Shown: positions 50,788-60,625, counted from the stretch's first letter. The stretch is 64,000 nt of DNA from Hyphomicrobiales bacterium (GCA_900470775.1 UCBZ01000027.1:80039-144038), one strand, 5' to 3'. Notes: generated by a model from the sequence alone, not told the origin. Numbers and translations are program-made.

Positions 50788-50815
50788 GAAAAACCCCGGC
50801 GCAAGACCGGGGTTC
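50788..50815 (-). terminator. Terminator-like hairpin in the purA leader
   Basis: On the minus strand AACCCCGG pairs with CCGGGGTT around TCTTGCG and is followed by TTTTTC. It lies about 80 bases before purA and after a TTGACC promoter-like box (50863-50868, minus) at about 55 bases distance. This could be an attenuator of purA or the end of a short leader RNA. The TTGACC-containing region also has a 10-bp inverted repeat GCGCGCCAAG/CTTGGCGCGC (50851-50876). Confidence 0.5.
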
Positions 50816-51018
50816 CGAGGCAGGTTCTTGCAAGCCCTCATGAGCCAACCGCGCGCCAAGGTCAAGCTTGGCGCGCATGGATGGCGCCGTCGCCAGCGTG
50901 TAGAACAGGATGCGGGCGCCATAAACACGCCGCGCTGGCAGGCTTCATGCTTGCCTCGCGGGGCTGGGCCGGTGGCCCGAATCAGAGATGCGCGACGGCG
51001 CGAAGGGGACAAACAAAG

Positions 51019-52230
51019 ATGACGAGCGAACTCGACGCCTGGCTTGAACGGCATCATGCCGAGTTCACCGCGATCCGGCGCGACATCCATGCCCATCCCG
51101 AGCTTGGCCTCGAAGAGCATCGCACGGCGGCGCTGGTGGCGAAGAACCTGCGCGAATGGGGTGTCGAGGTCACCGAGGGCGTTGGCGGGACCGGCGTCGT
51201 CGGCGTCATCCGCGGGCGCCGTCCCGGGCAGCGGGCGGTGGGCCTGCGTGCCGACATGGATTGTCTCGCGCTGATCGAGGATACCGGCCTGCCCTATGCC
51301 TCGACCACGCCCGGCAAGATGCACGCCTGCGGCCATGACGGCCACACCACGATGCTGCTCGGCGCGGCGCGCTACCTGGCCGAGAACCCCGATTTCGGCG
51401 GCACCGCGATCCTGATCTTTCAGCCGGCGGAGGAGGGGCGCGGCGGTGCCAACGCCATGCTGGCGGACGGTTTGTTCGAGCGCTTCCCCTGCGACGCGAT
51501 CTACGGGCTGCACAACACACCGGGCATGCCGGTCTCGCATTTCGGCACCACGGTCGGGCCGTTCCTGGCCTCGGCCGATAGCTGGTCGGTCACCTTCCGC
51601 GGCGTCGGGGGCCATGGCGGCTCGCAGCCGCATCTCTCGACCGACATCACCTACGCGCAGGCGCAGTTCGTGCTCGGCCTGCAGGGGATCGTCGGCCGCA
51701 ATGTGCCGCCGCTCGACACGGCGGTGATCAGCGTCGGCTACATCCATGGCGGCTCGACCGAGGCGTCGAACGTGATTCCCTCCGAACTCGTGCTCGGCGG
51801 CACGGCGCGGACTTACTCCGCCGAGATCCGCGACACGATCGAGCGGCGCATCGGCGAGCTCGCCTCTGCGACGGCGCTGGCCTGGGGTTGCAGGGCCGAA
51901 GCGCATTACCATCGCGGCACCAGCCCGCTGATCAACAAGGCCGAGCAGGTCGAGGTCGCGGTCGCTGCGGCATCTGCTTCCGTTGGCGCTGCTCATGTCG
52001 ATGCCAAGCTGCGGCCCGGCACCGGCGGCGAGGATTTCGCGGAGATGATGCTGATCAAGCCCGGCGCCTTCATGCGGATCGGCAACGGCGTCGCCGCCGA
52101 CGGTTCGTTCAAGGGGCTGCACACGCCGCTCTACGACTTCAACGACGCGATCATCCCCGACGGCGTGCGCTATTGGGTCAATATCGTCGCCGAGGAACTC
52201 GGGATGCAGCCGCAGGCGGTGGCGGCTTAA
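51019..52230 (+). CDS. M20-family amidohydrolase (hippurate hydrolase-like)
   Basis: A 403-residue metallopeptidase of the M20D group, which deacylates N-acyl amino acids. Zinc ligands are in MHACGHDGHTTMLLG (about 98), PAEEGRGGANAML (about 137), LHNTPGMP and the C-terminal GTGGEDF (about 335). The dimerisation lid spans about 185-300. ATG 51019 follows AAGGGGA. Without an export signal it acts in the cytoplasm; likely substrates are N-acetyl or hippuryl amino acids. It is divergent from purA. Confidence 0.9.
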   Translation: MTSELDAWLERHHAEFTAIRRDIHAHPELGLEEHRTAALVAKNLREWGVEVTEGVGGTGVVGVIRGRRPGQRAVGLRADMDCLALIEDTGLPYASTTPGKMHACGHDGHTTMLLGAARYLAENPDFGGTAILIFQPAEEGRGGANAMLADGLFERFPCDAIYGLHNTPGMPVSHFGTTVGPFLASADSWSVTFRGVGGHGGSQPHLSTDITYAQAQFVLGLQGIVGRNVPPLDTAVISVGYIHGGSTEASNVIPSELVLGGTARTYSAEIRDTIERRIGELASATALAWGCRAEAHYHRGTSPLINKAEQVEVAVAAASASVGAAHVDAKLRPGTGGEDFAEMMLIKPGAFMRIGNGVAADGSFKGLHTPLYDFNDAIIPDGVRYWVNIVAEELGMQPQAVAA

Positions 52231-52245
52231 GGCGCCATCACAAAC

Positions 52246-52369
52246 CCTCAGCCCTCATCCTGAGGAGCCGCGAAGCGGCGTCTCGAAGGATGCTCCATGA
52301 GGTTCCGGAGACATCTGGAGCATCCTTCGAGACGCGATCTGCGATCGCTCCTCAGGATGAGGGCTGAGG
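52246..52369. repeat. Intergenic long palindrome, group C
   Basis: CCTCAGCCCTCATCCTGAGGAG at the left end is inverted at the right end as CTCCTCAGGATGAGGGCTGAGG. Inner arms TCTCGAAGGATGCTCC and GGAGCATCCTTCGAGA are also inverted around a small centre. It occupies the gap between the M20 gene and the phosphatase gene. Confidence 0.8.
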
Positions 52370-52497
52370 TGAGGCGCTGCTGTAGATCGAGGGCAGCCGC
52401 GTGTCGTCATGCACGGCTCCCCTCCATTCCTGTCGGTTGCACGGTTTGCCCCCCGCGCTGTAAGCGGCTTGCATCCTGAAACCAGCCGGTCACCACC

Positions 52498-53076
52498 ATG
52501 CAATCGCTCGCCATCTCGACCTTGACGATCTGCGGCATCGAGGAGCTGCCGTCGCATGGCGTGCGCCGCGTCAGCCATGTGCTGTCGCTGCTCGATCCCG
52601 ATCTGCCGGAGCTCGATGCCTTCGGTACCTATGGCGAGCACCTCCGCGTGACGCTGCGCTTCCACGACATCATCGACCCGGCGGCGGGGAAGGTCCATCC
52701 CGAGCCCGTGCATGTCGAACAGATCCTGCAGTTCGGCGAAGGCCTACGCGAGGGCTTGAGCGAGCGGGTCGAGGGCCATCTTCTCGTGCACTGCCATATG
52801 GGCATCTCGCGCTCGACGGCGGCGATGCTGATGCTGATGGCGCAGAACGATGCCGATGCCGACGAGGACGCGCTGTTCGCGCGCCTGCGCGGAGTGCGCC
52901 CGCAGGCTTGGCCGAACTCGGTGATGATCGGCTTCGCCGACGCGCAGCTCGGGCGGGGCGGGCGGCTCGTCGGGGCGTTGCGCCGGCATTACGGCCAGCA
53001 GCTCAAGATCCAGCCGCAATACACCGACTGGATGACGCGGCTGGGGCGCGGGCGCGAGCTGGAAATGGCGCTCTGA
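52498..53076 (+). CDS. Protein-tyrosine phosphatase (dual-specificity type)
   Basis: A 192-residue phosphatase with the CX5R loop C99-HMGIS-R105 followed by STAAM and a likely general acid D57 in FHDIID. The fold resembles bacterial dual-specificity phosphatases. It has no signal peptide or other domain. Substrate is unknown; in bacteria such enzymes act on phosphotyrosine proteins or phosphoinositide-like metabolites. ATG 52498 begins MQSLAIST; no strong ribosome-binding site is visible. Confidence 0.8.
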   Translation: MQSLAISTLTICGIEELPSHGVRRVSHVLSLLDPDLPELDAFGTYGEHLRVTLRFHDIIDPAAGKVHPEPVHVEQILQFGEGLREGLSERVEGHLLVHCHMGISRSTAAMLMLMAQNDADADEDALFARLRGVRPQAWPNSVMIGFADAQLGRGGRLVGALRRHYGQQLKIQPQYTDWMTRLGRGRELEMAL

Positions 53077-53104
53077 GGGTCTGCGTTTTTTCCTCGGAAA
53101 CACC

Positions 53105-53202
53105 GTCGTCATTCCGGACAAGCCGCGAAGCGGCGCCGATCCGGAATCCATCGAAGGGCAATGCGCTTTACGATGGATCCCGGGTCAAGCCCGGGATGAC
53201 GG
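53105..53202. repeat. Intergenic palindromic repeat, group A-like
   Basis: CGTCATTCCGGACAAGCCGC at one end and CCGGGATGACGG at the other form a long interrupted palindrome with CCATCG/CGATGG in the centre. Compare 5130-5237 (same TGTCCGGNATGACG theme, inverted). Confidence 0.65.
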
Positions 53203-53240
53203 GCCCGGTTCCTGCGCTATCCGGTCATAACACGACCCGC

Positions 53241-54947
53241 TTAATTCCCCGTCCGCTGCGACGAGGCTGAGGCCGGCTGCGGCGCGTAGGTGACCTCGCG
53301 ATCACCAGGCCATTTGATGCGGTAGGAGACCTTGATCTCTTTTTCCGTGCCGGGCGCCAGGTCGAAGGTCCAGGCCGAGACGCCGCGCTTGTCTCCGACC
53401 TGCTTTTCCGTCGGCGGGGTGGTCTGGGCGGCGATGGTCTCGACCGTGATCGCGGTGCTCTCCGAGAAGGGAATGCGCTCGGTCACCGTCACCTTGACCG
53501 GTTGTGCATGCAGGCTCTTCACCACAGTGCGGAACTCGCGCAAATCGGTGCGGGTCTGGCCGAGCCAGGTCGGCTCGTTCTCGCGGCGACGGACCGGGGC
53601 GCGCGAGACCTTCAGCTTGTCGTCGGCGCCGAAGCCGAGCTCGACCTTGTCGCCGGGCGCCACCAGCCCGAGACGCCCGCGCCCGATATAGGTGCCGTCA
53701 CGATGCAGCGCGACCGTGCCGGGCAGCAGAGCCGCGACCTCCTCATGGGTGAAGGCGGCCTCGAGATAGGCGGTTTCCTCGAGCTCGGGCGTGACGCGGG
53801 CAGACAGCGTCGGCTCGACCTTGTTCTGGCTCAGCACCACGGTCTTGGAGGAGCCGTCCTGCGGGATCGAGACGCGGCCAGGCACCTGGAAGCTTGCCTG
53901 ATAGGCTGACGCCTCGACCTGCGCGGTCTGGATTTCGGCGGCGACCGACCGGGCCACCTTCTGCGTGCTCTCGGCGTCGGCTTCGGCCTTGGCGCGGGCG
54001 GCTGCCATCGGCGCCGGGGCGGCGGGAGCGGCGCCGAAGCGCTGGCGCGACTCGTAGATCGCCGGCGGCTCGAAGAACATCACCTGCATCGGTGGGAGAT
54101 CGGGCGCGCGGGTGCCGCCGGCGGAGCGCGTGGTCGAGAGCGTGAGCGCGATGTCGCTCCAGTCCTCGCCGGTGCGCTGGCGCAGCTCGGCCCGGCGGAC
54201 GAGGTCGATCGCGGGCTTGGCGGTGCCGCTGCCGGTCGTCAGCCTGGCCTCGTATTGCGGCGTCCAGCCGGCGCCGCCGACACGATAGGTCACGGCGAAT
54301 TCGGCGGCGACGGGCGCCGTCGCCTCGACGGCGATGGCGATGTCGCGCTTGGGCGCGCCGGTGCGCAGCGTCTGCGGCTGGGCGCGCTCCAGCGCGGCGA
54401 TTTCGGCATCGACATCACTGGTGCGGGCACGGACGCCGCGCAATTCCTCATGGACCTTGACCAGCGAGGTGCCGATCGCATCGAACACCGCCGGCCAGTC
54501 GGCGACCGGCAGGGCCTTGCCGTCGGGGCCGAGCTTGTCGGGGCCGATCTGGGCGAAGCGCTCGATGGTGGCGCGCTTGGCCTCGATCGAGGCGGCACGT
54601 CCGGCCAGCACCTCCTTCTCCTCGCGCAAGGCCTTGAGCTTGCCCTCGATCACCGCATCGAGCACCGGGCGGGCCTCGCCGGGCGTAAGGCGGACATCGA
54701 CGGCGCCGACGGCGAAAGCGCCATTGCCCTTGCCCTCGACGCGGATGGACGCTGGGTCGATCGTCGCCGGCAGTCCGCGCAGGACGATTTGCGACGCGCC
54801 CTGGAGCAGCTCCGCCTTGCCCATTCGCGTCACCACCGCGCCGTCCGGATAGACGGTGACGCGCTCGATGCGGGAGGCCAGTTCGGTCTCTGCCGCGCCG
54901 GCCAGGCTCGGGGCGAGAATCAGGGCGGCGGCAAGTCTGGTCATCAT
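53241..54947 (-). CDS. DUF4139 (MuiA-type) exported protein
   Basis: A 568-residue protein with a signal peptide (TRLAAALILAPSLAGA), a DUF4140 N-terminal part (about 22-125, RIERVTVYPDGAVVTRMGKAEL), a helical coiled region (about 95-190) and the DUF4139 domain (about 205-560, VTYRVGGAGWTPQYEARLTTG, WSDIALTLSTTRSAGG). Proteins of this family, including MuiA (mucoidy inhibitor), have unknown biochemistry and are exported or surface-located. Full length. A chemoreceptor gene lies upstream in the same direction, 244 bp away. Confidence 0.87.
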   Translation of the reverse strand: MMTRLAAALILAPSLAGAAETELASRIERVTVYPDGAVVTRMGKAELLQGASQIVLRGLPATIDPASIRVEGKGNGAFAVGAVDVRLTPGEARPVLDAVIEGKLKALREEKEVLAGRAASIEAKRATIERFAQIGPDKLGPDGKALPVADWPAVFDAIGTSLVKVHEELRGVRARTSDVDAEIAALERAQPQTLRTGAPKRDIAIAVEATAPVAAEFAVTYRVGGAGWTPQYEARLTTGSGTAKPAIDLVRRAELRQRTGEDWSDIALTLSTTRSAGGTRAPDLPPMQVMFFEPPAIYESRQRFGAAPAAPAPMAAARAKAEADAESTQKVARSVAAEIQTAQVEASAYQASFQVPGRVSIPQDGSSKTVVLSQNKVEPTLSARVTPELEETAYLEAAFTHEEVAALLPGTVALHRDGTYIGRGRLGLVAPGDKVELGFGADDKLKVSRAPVRRRENEPTWLGQTRTDLREFRTVVKSLHAQPVKVTVTERIPFSESTAITVETIAAQTTPPTEKQVGDKRGVSAWTFDLAPGTEKEIKVSYRIKWPGDREVTYAPQPASASSQRTGN

Positions 54948-55133
54948 GGTGTGCTATCCCCTCCGACAATCACGAGGCCGTGATAGGCGGGTCCGATTTC
55001 GGCGCGGCCAAGGCTGAATTGGGCCCGACTGCGGACAGCGTCGTCCAGCGCCTGCCGCGTGGCATCCTGCATTTGAGGGAGGCGCACGCTGGTATGACCT
55101 GGAGAGCGCGCCATGCGCCCCTCCAGACATGCG

Positions 55134-55163
55134 AAAGCCCGGCCGCAACGGGCCGGGCTTCCT
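55134..55163 (-). terminator. Terminator of the mcp gene
   Basis: Minus-strand AAGCCCGGCC (55151-55160) pairs with GGCCGGGCTT (55135-55144) around a six-base loop. Only TTTCGC follows, so it is a weak intrinsic terminator; it lies 31 bases past the mcp stop. Confidence 0.5.
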
Positions 55164-55191
55164 TGATGATGTCGTTCGCGGCGCAGCCGGC

Positions 55192-57255
55192 TTAAAACTC
55201 TTCCCAGCCCGTGTCGCTGCCGCGGCTGTTGGCGACTTTTTTGGCCGGCGCGCGGGTCTGGACGAAGGCGGCTTCGGCGAGCTGGCGCAGGCGCGCCGGT
55301 TCCGACGGCACGGGCTCCGCTGCAGGCTTGACCAGAACCGGAGGCACAGGCGTCCGGGCCGGCGCCGTGCCGCCGTCATTCGTGCGGAAGACCGCGACCA
55401 GCGCGTTGAGTTCGCCGATGCGCGAGGACAGCGCACCTGCGGAGGCAGCGCTCTGTTCGGACAGCGCCGCGTTCTGCTGGGTCATCTCGTCGAGATGGGC
55501 GACGGCCTGGCTCATCTCCTCGACGCCGCTGGCCTGTTCCGCCGAGGCCGAGGAGATCTCGGCGATCGTCGCGGCGACCTTGCGCGATGCCGCGAGGATG
55601 TGTTCGAGCTGCTCGCCGGCCTGACGGACCAGCTTCACGCCCTGTCCGACCTCCGTGTTCGAGGACGAGATCAGGCCGGAGATGTCCTTGGCCGCCTCGC
55701 TCGAACGCTGCGCGAGCGTGCGGACCTCGGAAGCCACGACCGCGAAGCCCTTGCCGGCATCGCCTGCGCGGGCCGCTTCCACCGCCGCGTTCAAGGCGAG
55801 CAGGTTGGTCTGGAAGGCGATGTCATCGATCACCCGGATGATGTCGGAGATCTTCTGCGAGGCGCTCTCGATGCGCGACATTGCCGCGACGGCATCGCCA
55901 GCGATGGCGCCGCCCGACTGGGCCGCCTGCATCGCCTCGCCGGCAAGGGCTGCCGCCTGCCGCGAGGCTTGGGCGGAGGCCTTGACCGAGGCTGCGAGTT
56001 GTTCGGTGGTGGCGGCGGTTTCCTCCAGGCTCGAGGCCTGATCTTCCGTCCGCTTCGACAGGTCGTCGGCGCCCGTGTTGATCTCGCGGGCGGCCAGGCC
56101 GACATCGGCCGAGGTCGCTTGAATCGTCCGCATCGTTGAGGACAGGCGATCGACGGTCTCGTTGATCGCATCCTTCAGATCGGCGAAGCGGCCGCGATAG
56201 GCGGTGTCGACGCGGTTCGTCAGATCACCGGCGGCGATCGCCTGCATGGCCGTCGAGAATTCGCGGGTGGCGCCATCGACCACGGTGTTGATCTCGTTGA
56301 TGCCGGCGACGAGTTTCTGCATCTGCTCGTCGGCCTGGTCGATCTGCAGCCGCGCCGAGAAATCGCCGGCCGCCGCAGCCGCCACGACCTCGCCGACATC
56401 CGACACCACCGCCTCCATCGACTGCGCCCGGGCAAGACGCGCCGCCGAAGAGGCGCGCTCATGCTCCTGCATCAGTGAAATCTGCTCGCAGCTTTCTCGC
56501 AGCACCGAGACGGCCTGCGCCATCGCGCCGATCTCGTCCTTGCGGCCGAGATGGGGAACCGCGACCTTGAAATCGCCTTGTGTGAGGGCCGCCATCGCGG
56601 CGTTGATGTCCAGCATCGGGCTGACCAGCGAGCGCTGGGCGAAAAAGACCGCAACCAGGAGCGAGCCGAGCAGCGTGACCGCCAGCACGATCGGCAGCAC
56701 GATCTGGGCCTTCTGGGTGAAGTCGGCGGCATCCTTGCCGAGCGCTTCGCCCGTCGCCTCGTTGCTCTTGGCGAAAGCCACCAGCAGATCGTTCAGGGCC
56801 TTGCGGTTGGTGCGGTTGGCGTCGTTGTTGCCTTGGGCGTTGGCGGCGGCCGTCGAGACCTCGCGACCGAGACGAATGGTTTCCGAGCGGAAGGTGATGA
56901 AGTCTGCGATGGCCTTCTCGATCGCGCGAGTCTGGGTGCGCGCGGCTTCCGGAGCGACCCGGGTCAGATCGGCTGCAAGCGCGCGCAATTGCGGAAAGCG
57001 GGCCTCCATGCCCTTGGCGTAAGGCTCGGCATCCGCGGCCGCCTTCGACATGTAGACGCCGCGGGCATCCATCACGACACCCAGCACGTGGCCGTTGATC
57101 CGGTCGGTGATCAGGGCGAGATCGGCCTGCATGGCAGAGCGCTGGTTGAGATCGTGGGAGCGCGACAGCGCCCACAGGCCCAGCGCCGACGACAGCAGTG
57201 CGCCCAGCGAAATGATCGCCATGATCGCGACGATTTTGATGCGGATGGATTTCAA
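55192..57255 (-). CDS. Methyl-accepting chemotaxis protein
   Basis: A 687-residue chemoreceptor. It has an N-terminal membrane helix (about 3-28, [24 protein letters not shown]), a four-helix periplasmic sensor (about 30-180), a second helix (about 185-210), HAMP segments (about 210-390) and a signalling domain with the hairpin tip [29 protein letters not shown]. The C-terminus ends GWEEF, a CheR/CheB-tethering pentapeptide. The start is a TTG (57253-57255); another TTG nine codons upstream and no ATG before the first helix make the start uncertain. It is not near other che genes. Confidence 0.9.
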   Translation of the reverse strand: MKSIRIKIVAIMAIISLGALLSSALGLWALSRSHDLNQRSAMQADLALITDRINGHVLGVVMDARGVYMSKAAADAEPYAKGMEARFPQLRALAADLTRVAPEAARTQTRAIEKAIADFITFRSETIRLGREVSTAAANAQGNNDANRTNRKALNDLLVAFAKSNEATGEALGKDAADFTQKAQIVLPIVLAVTLLGSLLVAVFFAQRSLVSPMLDINAAMAALTQGDFKVAVPHLGRKDEIGAMAQAVSVLRESCEQISLMQEHERASSAARLARAQSMEAVVSDVGEVVAAAAAGDFSARLQIDQADEQMQKLVAGINEINTVVDGATREFSTAMQAIAAGDLTNRVDTAYRGRFADLKDAINETVDRLSSTMRTIQATSADVGLAAREINTGADDLSKRTEDQASSLEETAATTEQLAASVKASAQASRQAAALAGEAMQAAQSGGAIAGDAVAAMSRIESASQKISDIIRVIDDIAFQTNLLALNAAVEAARAGDAGKGFAVVASEVRTLAQRSSEAAKDISGLISSSNTEVGQGVKLVRQAGEQLEHILAASRKVAATIAEISSASAEQASGVEEMSQAVAHLDEMTQQNAALSEQSAASAGALSSRIGELNALVAVFRTNDGGTAPARTPVPPVLVKPAAEPVPSEPARLRQLAEAAFVQTRAPAKKVANSRGSDTGWEEF

Positions 57256-57577
57256 GGCTTCTTGCCCTTGGCTACGGCGCAACTGAGCGTCTTTGATCGG
57301 GAGCAGGCAGGCATCGTTGGTGCCGCAGCGGAGGCGAAGAGCGAGAGCCGTCGCGCCATCTGCGTCAGTTTAGAATTCCTACAGGTTCTGTTTAATATTG
57401 AATTAATCAGCTCGGTGATTGCCGTTGGAGTGAGCAATTCTATCGGCTTGCATACGACCGAGGCGTTATCTGCCGCGCGACGGGTGGCCCAGGTCGCCGC
57501 CTCTGGGTAAGGGCGCGCGCGTCATCGTCGCGCTGCCTTCGTGCGGGCCGTGCTCGCCGATCAACCGGTGACGAATG
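57256..57577. other. Intergenic region between mcp and glutamine amidotransferase
   Basis: About 320 bp with no gene. It contains the most A/T-rich run nearby (57385-57415, GTTTAATATTGAATTAATCAG), probably part of the mcp promoter on the minus strand. Nothing else was recognised. Confidence 0.4.
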
Positions 57578-58459
57578 TCAGGCGCGTCCGCGCGCGCTCG
57601 CCTGCGGCTGGACGCGGTGGGTCAGGAAGTTGCGCAGCTCGGTGACGCGGCGCTGGTCGTCCAGCACCTCGGCATCGAGGGCGTGGGCCCAGGCGAGATC
57701 GCGCCGCGCGGGGTCGGCGTCGAGCGCGCGCAGATCGGCGAGCCAGCCCTGGGCGGCGGCCTCATCGGCACGAAAACCCTCCTCGATCAGCAGCGGCACC
57801 ATGCGGCCCATGATCGAGGCGACCTGGCGCAGCGGGAATTCGGGGTGGTACTGCACGCCCCAGAAGACGCCGCCGCCATGGCGGATCTCGGCGGCCTGGA
57901 CCTGGCTGTAGGCGTTCGACGCCAGGATCGTGGTGTCGTGCGGCGGCAGGGCGACGGTGTCGAGATGGATCGCCGGGGCGTCGAAAGCGGCCGGGCGTCC
58001 CGCAAGCAGCGGGTGGGCCCGGCCGGCTTCGTTCGGCATGATCTTGCGGGCGAAGCCGACCTCGCGGCCCCTGGGATTGCGGATGACGTTGCCGCCGGCC
58101 GCGACCGTGCCCATCTGGATGCCCCAGCAGGAGCCGAAGCAGGGCGTGCCGCTGGCATAGATCGCGCGCATCAGCTCGATCTGGCGGGTGACGGCGGGCT
58201 GGAGCTCGTAGATGTGCAGCGCCGAGCCGGTCAGGAAGATGCCGTCATAGGCCTGCAGGCCGGCACCGTCGGGCAGGTTCGCGCCATCATCGGCCGGCAG
58301 GCAGATATCGCTGATCGCGCCGGGCACGATCGCGGCAATCTCGGCGGCATAGGCCTGCGCCGGCTGCGTGCCATAGCCGGCGGCATGCGCCTCGCGCTGC
58401 TCGCGAGTATTGCCGTCCACGAAGAGCAGGCGGAGCGGGCGGGCTGAAACTTTGATCAT
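57578..58459 (-). CDS. Class I glutamine amidotransferase-like protein
   Basis: A 293-residue protein with a GATase1 domain. The catalytic Cys is C111 in FGSCWGIQM, and His is in VQYHPEF (about 212). It resembles the GMP-synthase/GuaA-type or gamma-glutamyl-GABA hydrolase-like branches but without the synthase domain. The C-terminal 60 residues are helical. ATG 58457-58459 gives the family N-terminus. Substrate is unknown. It is divergent from the DMT transporter. Confidence 0.84.
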   Translation of the reverse strand: MIKVSARPLRLLFVDGNTREQREAHAAGYGTQPAQAYAAEIAAIVPGAISDICLPADDGANLPDGAGLQAYDGIFLTGSALHIYELQPAVTRQIELMRAIYASGTPCFGSCWGIQMGTVAAGGNVIRNPRGREVGFARKIMPNEAGRAHPLLAGRPAAFDAPAIHLDTVALPPHDTTILASNAYSQVQAAEIRHGGGVFWGVQYHPEFPLRQVASIMGRMVPLLIEEGFRADEAAAQGWLADLRALDADPARRDLAWAHALDAEVLDDQRRVTELRNFLTHRVQPQASARGRA

Positions 58460-58573
58460 GGGAGATGGCCGGCGGAAGGACTGCTGCGGAGGGATGCGCC
58501 GGGCGCCGGGCATCCGTGCGCCTCATCCCACATGACGGGAAGCACGCGCAAGGCTATTGCAGGTGCCCGTCAA

Positions 58574-59530
58574 ATGAGCAGGCCCTTTCCCTTGCCCCCA
58601 GCCAGAACTTTGCCTCCAGCCAGAACTTGGCCGCAGCGCCTCTGGGGCAATCCTTATCCGCTCCTGGTCGTGACCATGCTGATGTGGGCCGGCAACTCGA
58701 TCGCGAGCCGGCTGGCGGTGGGCAACATCCCGCCGATGGCGCTGACCTCGCTGCGCTGGGTCTTCGTCTGCGCGGTGGTGCCGTTCCTGCTGCGGCGGCA
58801 GATCGCCGAGCACTGGCCGGTGCTGCGCCAGCGCTGGCGCTTCATCGCGGCGATGGGCGCGCTGGGCTTCACCGCGTTCAATGCGCTGATGTATATCGCC
58901 GGCTATTCCACGACAGCGATCAATATCGGCATCCTGCAGGGCGCAATCCCGATTTTCGTGCTGATCGGCGCCTTCATCGCCTATCGCACGCCGATCGCGC
59001 CGCTCCAGGCGCTGGGCGTCGGCGTCACGCTGCTCGGCGTCGCGGTCACGGCCAGCCGCGGCGACATCGATGTGCTGGCGCATTTCCGCTTCGCGATGGG
59101 CGATCTCTACATGATCCTAGCCTGCATGCTCTATGCCGGTTACACGGTCGCGATCCGCCAGCGCCCGGCGATCCCGAGCCTCGTCTTCTTCGTGGCGGTG
59201 GCGAGCTTCGCCTGCCTGTTCTCGCTGCCATTGCTCGGGCTCGAGATCGCGACCGGGCATTTCTTCTGGCCGACGACACAGGGCTGGGTCATCCTGGCCT
59301 TCGTCGTTCTGGGCCCGTCGATCCTGGCGCAGCTCACCTTTCTGCGGGCGGTCGAGTTGATCGGCCCCGGACGCGCCGGCGTCTTCGTCAATCTCGTGCC
59401 GGTCTTCGCGCCGGTGCTGGCAGTCGCGATCATCGGCGAGACGCTGGCGCCCTATCACGCGCTGGCACTGCTCCTGGTGCTCAGCGGCATCTTCATCGCC
59501 GAGCGGCTGGGACGGCGGGAGCGGTCCTGA
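58574..59530 (+). CDS. EamA-type DMT transporter
   Basis: A 318-residue inner-membrane protein with ten predicted helices and two EamA repeats. The first repeat contains MLMWAGNSIASRLAVGNIPPMALTSLRW, the second GPGRAGVFVNLVPVFAPVLA. Substrate is open (metabolites or drugs). ATG 58574 is chosen; an ATG 14 codons upstream would add a non-hydrophobic start. It is followed by a palindromic repeat that also borders the beta-lactamase gene. Confidence 0.88.
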   Translation: MSRPFPLPPARTLPPARTWPQRLWGNPYPLLVVTMLMWAGNSIASRLAVGNIPPMALTSLRWVFVCAVVPFLLRRQIAEHWPVLRQRWRFIAAMGALGFTAFNALMYIAGYSTTAINIGILQGAIPIFVLIGAFIAYRTPIAPLQALGVGVTLLGVAVTASRGDIDVLAHFRFAMGDLYMILACMLYAGYTVAIRQRPAIPSLVFFVAVASFACLFSLPLLGLEIATGHFFWPTTQGWVILAFVVLGPSILAQLTFLRAVELIGPGRAGVFVNLVPVFAPVLAVAIIGETLAPYHALALLLVLSGIFIAERLGRRERS

Positions 59531-59626
59531 CGTCATGCTCGGGCTTGACCCGAGCATCTCGGAAACGATCGCCATCTGGTCATGAGATTCTCGGGTCGAA
59601 GCTTCGCTTCGCCCGAGAATGACGGC
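59531..59626. repeat. Intergenic palindromic repeat, group B copy 3
   Basis: CGTCATGCTCGGGCTTGACCCGAGCAT then ATTCTCGGGTCGAAGCTTCGC...CCCGAGAATGACGG, nearly the same as 36611-36706 with both hairpins. It lies between convergent genes. Confidence 0.8.
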
Positions 59627-59632
59627 GTGTCG

Positions 59633-60625
59633 TCAGCGCAATGCGCCCACCGCAGCCTTCGCCACGGCCGCATGGGTCGCCTCGCGCTGCTTCGCATCGG
59701 CGCTCGATCCCGCCAAATAGACCGCGATCGCGAAGACGCGGCCGTTGGGCAGCGTGACGAGGCCGATGTCGTTGGTGGCGTGGTTGACGCCGTCCATGGT
59801 CAACCCCGCCCCGGTTTTGTGAGCAAGGCGGGCGCCTTCCGGCAGGCCGGCGCGGATGCGGTCGGGGCCGGATTTCGTCTCGGTCACGATCTTGTCGATC
59901 AGGGCGCTGTGGGCGGGATCGCGCAGCCAGTTGCCCTTGGCCTGCGCCTCGACGAAGAGCACGCTGGCTTCGGGCGTGGCGCTGTCGCGCTTATCTTTCA
60001 GCGCGGCCTGAAGCGCTTGCTGCCGCTTTTTCGGATCGAGTGCGGAGAGCTTGGCGCGATAGGCCGGCTCGTCGATGATTTCGGTCCATGTGAAGCCGGG
60101 CAGGCCGAAGACTTCGGGCTGGAACTGCCGCTCATAGCGGTCGACCGAGATGCCCGAGATGCCGCCACCCTTCAGCATGGCGGTGACGGCCTTCGGTCCG
60201 CCGATCTCGCGCATCAGGATGTCGGCGGCGGTGTTGTCGCTCTCGCCGGCCGCGAGCGCTATCAGTTCGCGCAGCGGGTAGGTGTTGCTCTCGCCCTTGA
60301 AGGCCTTGGCGAGCGGGCTGTTATAGAGCGAGAACTCGCTGCGTTTGATCGTGATCGGCTGGTCGAGCTTGAGCTTGCCGGCCTCGACCGCCTGCAGCGC
60401 TGCAATCGCCAGCGGCCATTTGAACACGCTCTGCATCGGGAAGCTCTCAGCCCCGCGATGCGACCAGGTCTTGCGATCCCGGAGATCGAGCAGGGCGACG
60501 CCCAGCCGGCCCCTGGACTGCCGCTCGATTACGGCAATCTCCTTGTCGAGCTTGGCCTTGTCCCAATCGGCGAAGGCGGGCGAGACGGCAAGGCAGGCGA
60601 AGGCGAGGGCAGCGAAGCGAAGCAT
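59633..60625 (-). CDS. Class A beta-lactamase
   Basis: A 330-residue serine beta-lactamase with signal peptide (LRFAALAFACLAVSPAFA). Motif SVFK with the catalytic Ser at about residue 66, SDN at about 129-131 and KTG in AHKTGAG (about 270). The omega-loop general base is probably the Glu in DRYERQFQ, as in PER-like enzymes. The protein is longer than most class A members (about 290), with an insertion between the omega loop and KTG. ATG 60623-60625 has AGGAG six bases upstream. Penicillin or cephalosporin hydrolysis is expected. No regulator (ampR) is adjacent. Confidence 0.87.
   Translation of the reverse strand: MLRFAALAFACLAVSPAFADWDKAKLDKEIAVIERQSRGRLGVALLDLRDRKTWSHRGAESFPMQSVFKWPLAIAALQAVEAGKLKLDQPITIKRSEFSLYNSPLAKAFKGESNTYPLRELIALAAGESDNTAADILMREIGGPKAVTAMLKGGGISGISVDRYERQFQPEVFGLPGFTWTEIIDEPAYRAKLSALDPKKRQQALQAALKDKRDSATPEASVLFVEAQAKGNWLRDPAHSALIDKIVTETKSGPDRIRAGLPEGARLAHKTGAGLTMDGVNHATNDIGLVTLPNGRVFAIAVYLAGSSADAKQREATHAAVAKAAVGALR

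Noticed and set aside
52246..52369. Possible CRISPR or small array at the long palindrome
   Set aside because: It is one large inverted repeat with no spaced direct repeats of 25-40 bp and no cas genes.
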